5,059 nucleotides of DNA from Nitrososphaeraceae archaeon (lineage in GTDB: Archaea > Thermoproteota > Nitrososphaeria > Nitrososphaerales > Nitrososphaeraceae): positions 1-5,059 of the forward strand of contig JAICQW010000142.1 in the NCBI GenBank assembly GCA_025937665.1. The letters are read 5' to 3'. The notes under the pieces are model-generated. The model was not told the origin of the DNA and did not search any database. It saw only the letters and a list, made by a program, of their open reading frames with translations. This document shows positions 1-5,059 of this stretch, one piece after another. Position numbers and translations under genes: made by a program. Positions within the stretch are counted from its first letter, which is position 1, and each line of letters begins with the position of its first letter.

Positions 1-1
1 A

Positions 2-382
2 AATAACACTGATTTAAGCTACGAAATGCCAAGACACCTTAATTGGAACACCGTCAAGAAAATATATGACATTCAACCAAGAAATTATGAAGAATTTGTT
101 ACTATCGACGGAGTTGGACCATCCCTTATAAGGGCGCTTGCTCTTATTTCCCAGTTAATTTACGGTTCGAAAACTTCTTGGGAAGATCCAGTACAATTTA
201 GTTTTGCACATGGAGGTAAGGATGGCGTTCCTTTCCCAATTAATAGAAATACGTTTGACAGGTCAATCAGGTTCTTAAGAGAGGCAATTGAAGGAGGAGA
301 AATAACTAAGCAAGAAAAAAGAACAGCACTAAAGAGGTTATCCTCAAATCTAGAAATAATTCTCCCTGGATATGCTCTATGA
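2..382 (+). CDS. DUF763 family protein, C-terminal part (5' end outside window)
   Basis: This is the C-terminal 126 codons of a DUF763 protein. The frame is open to the left edge, so the ATG at 26 is most likely internal: it sits in the MPRH stretch that I recall as conserved inside this family. Recognisable blocks are YDIQPRNYEEF, then IDGVGPSLIRALALIS, which resembles a helix-hairpin-helix turn (GVGP), then FAHGGKDGVPFPINRNTFD and FLREAIEGGEI. DUF763 proteins occur in archaea and bacteria, are usually some 350-400 residues long, and have no settled biochemical role. The HhH-like segment hints at nucleic-acid contact, but that is inference. The gene ends with TGA at 380-382, and a 94-bp gap with its own promoter-like box precedes the next gene, so co-transcription is not required. 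Family assignment is confident; function is unknown. Confidence 0.9.
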   Translation, partial: NNTDLSYEMPRHLNWNTVKKIYDIQPRNYEEFVTIDGVGPSLIRALALISQLIYGSKTSWEDPVQFSFAHGGKDGVPFPINRNTFDRSIRFLREAIEGGEITKQEKRTALKRLSSNLEIILPGYAL

Positions 383-437
383 AATTAGGATAATTTTGAA
401 AATAATTAACGAACCGACAATCTCATTCAGAACATTC

Positions 438-447
438 AATATTTAAG
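438..447 (+). promoter_or_regulatory. TATA-like box of the UbiA-family gene
   Basis: The sequence aatatttaag lies in the 94-bp gap before the prenyltransferase gene. An archaeal TATA box places transcription start about 25-27 bases downstream, here near position 470, only a few bases before the TTG at 477. That would give a leaderless or very short-leader mRNA, which is common in archaea, and it fits the absence of a clear Shine-Dalgarno sequence. Assigned by eye only. Confidence 0.45.
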
Positions 448-476
448 TCCGAGATATTCTCTATGAGATAATTAGA

Positions 477-1388
477 TTGTCCTGTTACGAGAAGTTCCTA
501 AAAATAAAGAGCATTGTATTTCTTTGGTTTAGAGCAATAAGAATAAAATTCATCCTGGCATCAATCATAGCAGTTAGTAATGGAATTGCCATTAGTTATT
601 GGAAGACTGGAGCTCTTGATCCTGGATATGCGTTACTAACTTATTTTGGAATAATGTGTTTGCATATTAGTGTTGATTTGCTAAATGACTATTCTGACTT
701 TAAGAGGGGAATTGACACCAATACAAAAAGAACGAGGTATAGTGGTGGGACCGGGGTTATACCTGAAAATCTCATTAATCCTAGGCTTATTTATTGTGTA
801 GGGATTGTATTCTTGATTTTGGGGGGTTTAACAGGATTGTATTTTGCTACCATAAAAGGGATTGTCATATTAATGCTATTATCTTTTGCAATTATTTCAA
901 TATATTTTTACTCTACAGATATAGTAAATGCCGGCTTAGGAGAACTTTTTGTGGCAATCAAAGGTTGCATGATAGTAATGGGGTCTTATTATATCCAAAG
1001 CGATACGATTGATTTAACTTCGGTCTTCGTTGGAATCATTATTGGACTTTTGTCAGCTGTCGTGCTATTAGTAACATCATTTCCTGATTATGAGGCCGAC
1101 AAAAAAAGTGGCAGGCGTACTTTGGTTATTCTCTCTGGTAAACAGAACTCGGTCAAAATTTTTGCAGGTCTGATAGTTGTAACATCTGGAATGATTATAG
1201 GGGGCGCTATTTTCAATGTAATCCCATTATTCTCAACTATTGGTCTATTGTCGATACCATTTGCAGTCAAGGCAATTTACAAGTTGAAGCGATTTAATGA
1301 ACCTTCTCAGCTAGTCTCAAGTATGGCAAACTCAATAATTTATTCTAGGATATGTGGATTACTATTAGCAATAAGCTTTATTGTGTGA
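477..1388 (+). CDS. UbiA-family membrane prenyltransferase, MenA-like
   Basis: This is a 303-residue integral membrane enzyme predicted to attach a polyprenyl chain from its diphosphate to an aromatic acceptor. The first Asp-rich motif is NDYSDFKRGID (residues 70-80) and the second is FPDYEADKKSGRRTL (D204, D208); these bind Mg2+-diphosphate in the UbiA superfamily. GGTGVIPENLI (90-100) and GLGELFVAI (153-161) look more like MenA (1,4-dihydroxy-2-naphthoate prenyltransferase) than like 4-hydroxybenzoate or digeranylgeranylglyceryl-phosphate enzymes. About eight or nine hydrophobic helices fill the rest. Nitrososphaerota contain menaquinones, so lipoquinone synthesis is the likely role, but a DGGGP-synthase-like lipid role is not excluded. 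TTG at 477 is the only usual start codon after the in-frame stop at 444-446 and before the first hydrophobic segment, and it fits the TATA-like box at 438-447. The length is normal for the family. Family confident; substrate less so. Confidence 0.88.
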   Translation: MSCYEKFLKIKSIVFLWFRAIRIKFILASIIAVSNGIAISYWKTGALDPGYALLTYFGIMCLHISVDLLNDYSDFKRGIDTNTKRTRYSGGTGVIPENLINPRLIYCVGIVFLILGGLTGLYFATIKGIVILMLLSFAIISIYFYSTDIVNAGLGELFVAIKGCMIVMGSYYIQSDTIDLTSVFVGIIIGLLSAVVLLVTSFPDYEADKKSGRRTLVILSGKQNSVKIFAGLIVVTSGMIIGGAIFNVIPLFSTIGLLSIPFAVKAIYKLKRFNEPSQLVSSMANSIIYSRICGLLLAISFIV

Positions 1389-1401
1389 GAATGAAATATG
1401 T

Positions 1402-1418
1402 TCTGGATATTATCTGGA
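1402..1418. repeat. Tandem tctgga repeat upstream of birA
   Basis: Two copies of tctgga start at 1402 and 1413, a spacing of 11 bp or about one helical turn, in the 76-bp gap between the prenyltransferase and biotin ligase genes. This geometry suits two protein contacts on one DNA face, so it could be a regulator site. Six-base repeats also arise by chance in DNA of this composition, so support is weak. Confidence 0.25.
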
Positions 1419-1440
1419 CAAAATGGTCATGATATCGTTA

Positions 1441-1458
1441 AAGGAACAACATTTCCTT
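1441..1458. promoter_or_regulatory. Inverted repeat aaggaa-N6-ttcctt before birA
   Basis: A perfect 6-bp inverted repeat with a 6-base spacer (aaggaacaacatttcctt) ends six bases before the GTG start of the biotin ligase gene. It could be an operator or a small hairpin in the birA leader. The encoded ligase has no DNA-binding domain, so any operator would be read by another protein. This is an observation only; function is untested. Confidence 0.3.
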
Positions 1459-1464
1459 CTATGA

Positions 1465-2283
1465 GTGGTAAAATTGACAACAGCCAATGAATCTGACTTT
1501 AAAACTGAGCTTGAAAAGTTGTTAAAGACTAATAGACTTGGGAAATCGATACATGCTTTTGATGAGCAGGATTCAACACAAGATTATGCTAATTCTTTAC
1601 CAAACATAGAATCAGTACACGGTACTATAGTCATTGCAAGAAAGCAAAAAAGGGGCAAAGGGAGAATGGGTAGAAGTTGGATTTCTCCGGAGGGTGGTTT
1701 ATGGATGTCAATTATTTTTAGACCTGAATTTAGCGCAAATAACATAATATTTACACAGTTCATGGGTGCTCTAGCAGTTGCTGAAGCCATAATGGAAATT
1801 ACCGATATTAGATGTACTTTGAAGTGGCCAAATGATGTCATGATAAATGAAAAAAAAGTTTGTGGAATACTAGTGGATGTAAACCTAGAAAGTAAGGATA
1901 AGGTAATTGTAATGGGTGTAGGATTAAATGCAAATATTGAATCCTCTTCGGTTAATGATATTTTGACAGACAATTCTATTAAAGCCACATCCCTCAAAAA
2001 AGAATATGGTAATGATGTTGATCTACTTCACTTGACAAAAGCAATCATTGATAGAGTTGAATATTATTATTACGATCTGCTCAGTACCGGTAAAACATTG
2101 GAGATGATAGATTTGTGGAAAAAGAATTCTGACATTATTGGGAAAAAAGGTATAGTATACGATAGGGATGATAACGTTGTGGGAAAAGTTATTGATCTCG
2201 ATAAAGATGGCTCTTTGTTAATGAAGTTAGAAGATTCATCAATAAAGAAAGTAACGTTCTATACGAATGTCTCCTTTAGTTAA
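1465..2283 (+). CDS. birA: Biotin--[acyl-CoA carboxylase] ligase, mono-functional
   Basis: This 272-residue cytosolic enzyme makes biotinyl-5'-AMP from biotin and ATP and transfers biotin to a lysine of the carboxyl-carrier protein. The biotin/adenylate loop is KRGKGRMGRSW (residues 62-72), followed by SPEGGLWMSIIFRP. The KWPND motif is at 120-124, KVCGILVDV at 131-139, and GVGLNAN at 151-157. A small C-terminal beta domain follows (about 223-272, IIGKKGIVYDRDDNVVGKV). There is no N-terminal helix-turn-helix, so this is a class I ligase without repressor activity. In Nitrososphaerota the expected target is the acetyl-CoA/propionyl-CoA carboxylase of the 3-hydroxypropionate/4-hydroxybutyrate cycle (family knowledge, not seen here). 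GTG at 1465 directly follows an in-frame TGA (1462-1464), so it is the earliest possible start; TTG at 1474 is the alternative. The length is normal. Confidence 0.93.
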   Translation: MVKLTTANESDFKTELEKLLKTNRLGKSIHAFDEQDSTQDYANSLPNIESVHGTIVIARKQKRGKGRMGRSWISPEGGLWMSIIFRPEFSANNIIFTQFMGALAVAEAIMEITDIRCTLKWPNDVMINEKKVCGILVDVNLESKDKVIVMGVGLNANIESSSVNDILTDNSIKATSLKKEYGNDVDLLHLTKAIIDRVEYYYYDLLSTGKTLEMIDLWKKNSDIIGKKGIVYDRDDNVVGKVIDLDKDGSLLMKLEDSSIKKVTFYTNVSFS

Positions 2284-2448
2284 TGTGGATTTATTGAACA
2301 ATGTTACAGGCAGTATGATAAATATATCCAAGTCAAATGTCAGAAAACTTTTATTGTAATTAAGAACAATAGGACGTTCCTTGTCCTCTAACCTTCTCAA
2401 GGCAGTAAATGATATCCTAAATTGAATAACAGCTAGGATCTGATTATT

Positions 2449-2616
2449 CTATACCTCGGTATTCTGAAGGGTTATCTCTTTTCCTTGATCAAGGTCTTTG
2501 ACAAATTTTTCGCAATGGCAGGCATCAATCTCTGCTATTCGATAGACACATCTTCGCTTCTTATGCATGTCCATCCAGTGCCAACTTACATCATGACCAC
2601 AGATACAATTAGTCAT
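2449..2616 (-). CDS. Small Cys/His-rich (zinc-finger-like) protein, 55 aa
   Basis: A short gene on the minus strand opens with ATG (2616-2614) and ends with TAG (2451-2449). The product starts MTNCICGHDVSWHWMD and continues to the motif ACHCEKF. The pattern is C4-x-C6-G-H8-x4-H13-x9-C23-x9-C33-x-C35-x2-F38. Paired CxC elements with CGH and a downstream His are a good metal-binding layout, most likely zinc. I recall similar CxCGHxxxxH...C...CxCxxF mini-proteins in ammonia-oxidising archaea, annotated as hypothetical; that is memory, not a search. The gene converges on birA with a 165-bp gap. Its start lies 127 bases from the first repeat copy, and it diverges from the SET gene. The tail after residue 39 is polar and ends without odd features. 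It could act as a small RNA/DNA- or protein-binding adaptor; the function is unknown. The regular Cys/His spacing makes chance unlikely. Confidence 0.78.
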   Translation of the reverse strand: MTNCICGHDVSWHWMDMHKKRRCVYRIAEIDACHCEKFVKDLDQGKEITLQNTEV

Positions 2617-2673
2617 TTTATAGAAAATCTAAAAAGTGTATCTTATTCATCTTTGTCAATTATGTTAGTCTTT

Positions 2674-2691
2674 TTGATATATTATTATCAA
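2674..2691 (-). promoter_or_regulatory. AT-rich palindrome, candidate promoter/operator of the small gene
   Basis: The stretch ttgata-tattat-tatcaa has perfect 6-bp arms around a 6-base centre. On the minus strand it reads ataatatat and could serve as a TATA box, which would put transcription start near 2655 and give a leader of about 38 bases before the ATG at 2616. It could equally be an operator overlapping the promoter. AT-rich palindromes are frequent in such DNA, so confidence is low. Confidence 0.3.
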
Positions 2692-2742
2692 TTTTTGCGC
2701 TTTGTCTCACCAATCCCTAGATCCATCAGAGAAACGCCAAAC

Positions 2743-2788
2743 AGCAAGTTTTAGAATTAATTTAAACTATTTCTATAGGATACATAGT
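2743..2788 (+). repeat. Direct repeat copy 1, with TATA-like box, upstream of the SET gene
   Basis: This is the left member of a direct repeat whose second copy is at 4191-4237. Both begin agcaagttt, then differ by a short indel (t versus aa), and then share 36 identical bases (2753-2788 and 4202-4237) running from agaattaattt to gatacatagt. Beyond the core a looser match (ctaag, then an aata-like stretch) continues for roughly 10-15 bases with gaps. The repeat contains tttaaac, a plausible archaeal TATA box, at 2761-2767. It would set transcription start near 2787-2792, about 35 bases before the ATG at 2824. The repeat can thus be a promoter, a recombination scar, or both. Confidence 0.85.
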
Positions 2789-2823
2789 CTAAGTAAAATA
2801 GACACAGCGAGTTGGCAAGAACA

Positions 2824-4110
2824 ATGGTTCCTCCTCCCAGAACTGGCAGCGGATCAATGAAGATTCTGAAATTAAGATTTCCAAAGAGCACTACCTACAA
2901 TAGACCAATCATTAATGTCGTTCACATACTAAAGCAGGTCTGTAAGCAATGCGAGAAACAAATACCTGCATTTGCATTGGAACCCATTCGGAAGACAACT
3001 CAAGAGCTGGATGTTATCTTTCGACAGAGGCGTAAGGGATTGGTCTTGAGCCAGAGGAAGAACCTCATTGTAATCCATGAAGACAGGATACGGACCTTTG
3101 GAAACAGGTATACAGTGGAAAGCGATCTCGATGGCTCCAGTATTAGTGTTACCGTCACAGGATCTCGCAGATTGCACGATTTGTTCATTGATGTTTGCAA
3201 GAGCGGGAATGTCATTGTGAGTTACAAAGGTCAGACAAAGAAAGGTCCCGATGGAAAACCGAGTGTGGACGAGTTACAACTTTCCATAATTCCATTAAAT
3301 GAAATAGACAGCATTTACATGTACTATTACACGATTCGTGAGGATCATTTGAAAAAAGTAGAATCGGAGACCTTGAGAAAAATGGAACTCAAGATTTGCC
3401 CACTCACGCTTTCTCCAGAGCCCAATGTAATCAGTGAGGGCAAAGTTTGTAAGATAACGGCAAGGGAATTCAAAGAGATGTTTGGAGTCAAATTGCTAAA
3501 GGAGACCGTGAATGCAGATATTCGGAACACAAAGTATCTGAAAAATATCAATAATTCATACCGCAGATTGCGTTCATATCTCGATGGCTACTGTTCCTAT
3601 GACGAAGGACTCAAAAGTGGAGACCTTCGCCACGTTTCAAAGAAGTCGTTATTGGGCAAGATCCTGAGTCAATTTCACGCTGGCAAAATGCACCTGCCCC
3701 GGGTTGTAATTGTCCGAATAAACAAGCAGGTCGGAAACGGATTGGTAGCTGGACAATACATCGCACCTGGGACGATAATAGGAGAATATGGTGGAGCGAT
3801 TGTAAAGGTGAGTCCAATAGGTACACGTGAGAGCATGGATAACACATATTTTGCCCCATATTGTGCAGGCGAACTTCCCAGTAGCGAGATGTTTGTCATA
3901 GATGCAAAAAAGGCTGGAAATCCTACCAGGTTTATTAATCATTCATATGAGAATTCAAATGCTGTATGGGTGCATGTCTTTGATGGGGAAAAATTTCGTT
4001 TAATAGTTGTGGCTACAAAAGCCATCCGGAACGGCAAACAGATTCTTTTAAAGTATCGTCTCAGTTACTGGTTAAATCCACGCATCCGAAACCCTGTCCC
4101 TACTTCCTAA
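2824..4110 (+). CDS. SET-domain protein (lysine methyltransferase-like) with novel N-terminal region
   Basis: This 428-residue protein (numbered from ATG 2824) has a C-terminal SET domain, the fold of S-adenosylmethionine-dependent protein lysine methyltransferases. Visible motifs are GNGLVAGQYIAPGTIIGEYGG (split: G304-N-G306, then G320-EYGG), FVIDAKKAGNPTRF, then INHSY (N372-H373-S374-Y375), and IRNGKQILLKYRLSYW at the end with a candidate catalytic Tyr at 411. Two usual residues differ: Cys after NHS is Tyr, and the D of the closing DY is Lys. There are no pre-SET or post-SET cysteine clusters. Residues 1-290 are basic and soluble, with one CxxC (C40, C43), and match nothing I know. TTG at 2812 would add four residues. 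ATG 2824 is preferred as the stronger codon, and ATG 2857 is possible. The gene is GC-richer than its neighbours (48-50% in two sampled 60-base lines against 30%) and sits alone between two direct repeats, suggesting transfer. The target could be a chromatin or ribosomal protein; unknown. Confidence 0.85.
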   Translation: MVPPPRTGSGSMKILKLRFPKSTTYNRPIINVVHILKQVCKQCEKQIPAFALEPIRKTTQELDVIFRQRRKGLVLSQRKNLIVIHEDRIRTFGNRYTVESDLDGSSISVTVTGSRRLHDLFIDVCKSGNVIVSYKGQTKKGPDGKPSVDELQLSIIPLNEIDSIYMYYYTIREDHLKKVESETLRKMELKICPLTLSPEPNVISEGKVCKITAREFKEMFGVKLLKETVNADIRNTKYLKNINNSYRRLRSYLDGYCSYDEGLKSGDLRHVSKKSLLGKILSQFHAGKMHLPRVVIVRINKQVGNGLVAGQYIAPGTIIGEYGGAIVKVSPIGTRESMDNTYFAPYCAGELPSSEMFVIDAKKAGNPTRFINHSYENSNAVWVHVFDGEKFRLIVVATKAIRNGKQILLKYRLSYWLNPRIRNPVPTS

Positions 4111-4160
4111 TTCTGCTAGACTGAGATAACTGACTTAGTGGCATTCAATAGATCTTTGAA

Positions 4161-4175
4161 AATTGGTTTTTCTCC
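4161..4175 (+). terminator. T-rich stretch after the SET gene
   Basis: The stretch aattggtttttctcc follows the SET gene stop by about 55 bases. Archaeal RNA polymerase can terminate at short T-runs without a strong hairpin; here five Ts follow a weak gaaaa...ttttc pairing. It lies before the second repeat copy, so SET transcription could end before the next promoter. Weak evidence. Confidence 0.35.
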
Positions 4176-4190
4176 CTTGGGCAGCGTTAT

Positions 4191-4237
4191 AGCAAGTTTA
4201 AAGAATTAATTTAAACTATTTCTATAGGATACATAGT
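4191..4237 (+). repeat. Direct repeat copy 2, downstream of the SET gene and upstream of the Cache gene
   Basis: This is the right member of the pair described at 2743-2788, in the same orientation and about 1.45 kb away, with a 36-bp identical core at 4202-4237. In this copy the variant bases create a perfect 7-bp inverted repeat, gtttaaa-gaattaa-tttaaac (4196-4216), which copy 1 lacks. The shared tttaaac could be a TATA box giving transcription start near 4236-4241, about 70 bases before the Cache gene start. A second TATA-like stretch (taatttat, 4267-4274) is closer to that start, so the role of this copy as a promoter is uncertain. Confidence 0.85.
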
Positions 4238-4266
4238 ATAAACTAAGCTAGAATAATCTTTAGCGC

Positions 4267-4274
4267 TAATTTAT
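4267..4274 (+). promoter_or_regulatory. Possible proximal TATA box of the Cache-domain gene
   Basis: The sequence taatttat is 38 bases (centre to start codon) before TTG 4309. Transcription from it would begin near 4297 and give a leader of about 12 bases. It competes with the TATA-like box in the repeat at 4191-4237. The region is very AT-rich, so this is a weak call. Confidence 0.25.
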
Positions 4275-4308
4275 CTATTAGAAGTTTATTAGTATTTATT
4301 GTAATTTA

Positions 4309-5059
4309 TTGCTAGGCGCGACTTTTTCAAGAAATAATGTCATTATTCTTCTTGTGATAGCAATAATAGGTATTGGACTATCAATACTTTCGTATCAGTA
4401 TTCCTCCTTCACAGCAAATGAAATTGCAAATATCTCGTCTCAAGATGTAAGGTCAAATGCAAGAATCGAGGTTTACCAATTATCACGTATTCTAGTAAGA
4501 AGTATGGAATCAATTTCTAATAACCTGCAGGGATTGAGCAATTCCATATCATTGTTAGATATTGAAAATGACAATATTCAAAGGTTATTTGATTCAGCAC
4601 AATCGTCAACTAAGGATTTGACAAATGGATATTATATGTTTGATATGAATGGTGAGATTATTTCCAAAACTAGTAACAAATCTATTGAAGCAAGTTATTT
4701 TGGCATCCCAGCAAATTCATCAGATATCTTTCTACCCCCAAAGACGCGCAATACAACGTATTATAGTAGCATCATTGATGTTAATAACCAGTTTCCATTA
4801 CTCTTCATTTCATATCCAGTTATAAAAAATAACATTACAATTAACAACAGTACATCCCAATCCAACACATCAAATTTTAAAGGAATAGTATTTACTACAA
4901 TTGATTTATCCAAACTTGGAGAATTCTTGCAGAAAGAACTGTCCCCTGAATTTGCAAGCAATGTTGGTTTAATAGATAAGAACGGTGTAATTTTGTATTC
5001 CCAAAATAGGAACGTAGTGGGGAAGAATTACCTCACACCAGAATTTCAGGATCTTATTC
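4309..5059 (+). CDS. Membrane-anchored Cache-domain sensor protein, N-terminal part (3' end outside window)
   Basis: The reading frame is open from 4282 to the right edge (250 codons from TTG 4309). One hydrophobic helix is at about residues 11-28 (VIILLVIAIIGIGLSIL), followed by an extracytoplasmic region typical of double-Cache (dCache/PDC) ligand sensors. Pieces include a helix around 45-75, GYYMFDMNGEII (107-118), and the second-module hallmark VGLIDKNGVILYSQ (219-232) then VVGKNY (236-241). In ammonia-oxidising archaea such domains usually precede a second membrane helix and then a HAMP/histidine kinase or other output domain; that part lies outside, so the output is unknown. Several N-x-S/T sequons cluster in residues 175-188 (NIT, NST, NTS), consistent with an external, possibly glycosylated loop. 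TTG 4309 is chosen because the next ATG (4504) would delete the membrane helix and the stop at 4279-4281 limits extension. Confidence 0.82.
   Translation, partial: MLGATFSRNNVIILLVIAIIGIGLSILSYQYSSFTANEIANISSQDVRSNARIEVYQLSRILVRSMESISNNLQGLSNSISLLDIENDNIQRLFDSAQSSTKDLTNGYYMFDMNGEIISKTSNKSIEASYFGIPANSSDIFLPPKTRNTTYYSSIIDVNNQFPLLFISYPVIKNNITINNSTSQSNTSNFKGIVFTTIDLSKLGEFLQKELSPEFASNVGLIDKNGVILYSQNRNVVGKNYLTPEFQDLI

Noticed and set aside
451..470. gagata direct repeat and tctc-tat-gaga palindrome just before the TTG start of the prenyltransferase gene, with loose similarity to the ctataggata part of the direct repeats
   Set aside because: The arms are only 4 bp, and spacing to the TATA-like box differs by about 7 bases from that in the direct repeats, so a shared element cannot be supported.
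794..1012. Second plus-strand frame inside the prenyltransferase gene
   Set aside because: Shadow of the UbiA gene, whose own frame carries both Asp-rich motifs.
1391..1432. 13-codon ATG frame (MKYVLDIIWTKWS) between the prenyltransferase and birA
   Set aside because: Too short and without features of a leader peptide such as runs of one regulatory amino acid; likely chance.
2242..2448. Minus-strand frame of 69 sense codons continuing directly after the TAG stop of the small Cys/His-rich gene
   Set aside because: A TAG read-through extension would be attractive, but it runs into the 3' end of birA, has no recognisable motif, and the Cys/His module is complete before the stop. Nothing indicates pyrrolysine or suppression.
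2485..2754. Plus-strand open frame of 89 codons with a TTG start
   Set aside because: It lies antisense to the Cys/His-rich small gene, lacks a good start, has no recognisable domain, and its apparent hydrophobic part is the translation of AT-rich non-coding DNA. The minus-strand reading is far more protein-like.
3611..3942. Several overlapping minus-strand open frames opposite the SET domain
   Set aside because: The sense strand encodes the conserved SET motifs; the antisense frames show no domain and follow from the higher GC content there.
1..5059. Search for tRNA, rRNA, CRISPR array, insertion sequence or integrase gene
   Set aside because: No cloverleaf-like conserved arms, no regularly spaced repeats beyond the two-copy direct repeat, and no transposase or integrase motifs were seen by eye in any frame.

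Overview
The window reads as an ammonia-oxidising archaeon of the Nitrososphaerota (Thaumarchaeota). The AT-rich background (about 30% GC in the lines I counted), archaeal TATA-like boxes, non-ATG starts, a DUF763 gene, a UbiA prenyltransferase, a stand-alone biotin ligase and a Cache-domain sensor all fit this. The low GC would suit Candidatus Nitrosocosmicus better than the GC-richer Nitrososphaera. The lineage is an inference from gene types and composition, not from a search.

Left part (1-2283, all + strand): the C-terminal end of a DUF763 protein that enters from the left edge; a complete UbiA/MenA-like membrane prenyltransferase with both Asp-rich motifs and its own TATA-like box; and a complete mono-functional BirA-type biotin protein ligase. 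These look like ordinary housekeeping genes. They concern lipoquinone or lipid synthesis and biotinylation of the acyl-CoA carboxylase that this group uses for carbon fixation.

Middle part (2284-4308): a 55-residue Cys/His-rich protein is encoded on the minus strand (2449-2616), convergent with birA. Next is a 46-47 bp direct repeat with an identical 36-bp core, present at 2743-2788 and again at 4191-4237. The two copies bracket one gene, a protein of about 428 residues with a C-terminal SET (lysine methyltransferase) domain and an N-terminal region of about 290 residues that I do not recognise. This gene is clearly GC-richer than its neighbours (48-50% in two sampled 60-base lines against 30% in two neighbouring gene lines). 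The bracketed block therefore looks like an acquired cassette. Each repeat also carries a TATA-like tttaaac, so the repeats may be a duplicated promoter.

Right part (4309-5059): the start of a membrane-anchored extracytoplasmic Cache-domain sensor protein that runs off the right edge. It lies downstream of the second repeat copy.

The most interesting region is the SET-domain gene framed by direct repeats. The hidden mini zinc-finger-like gene comes next.
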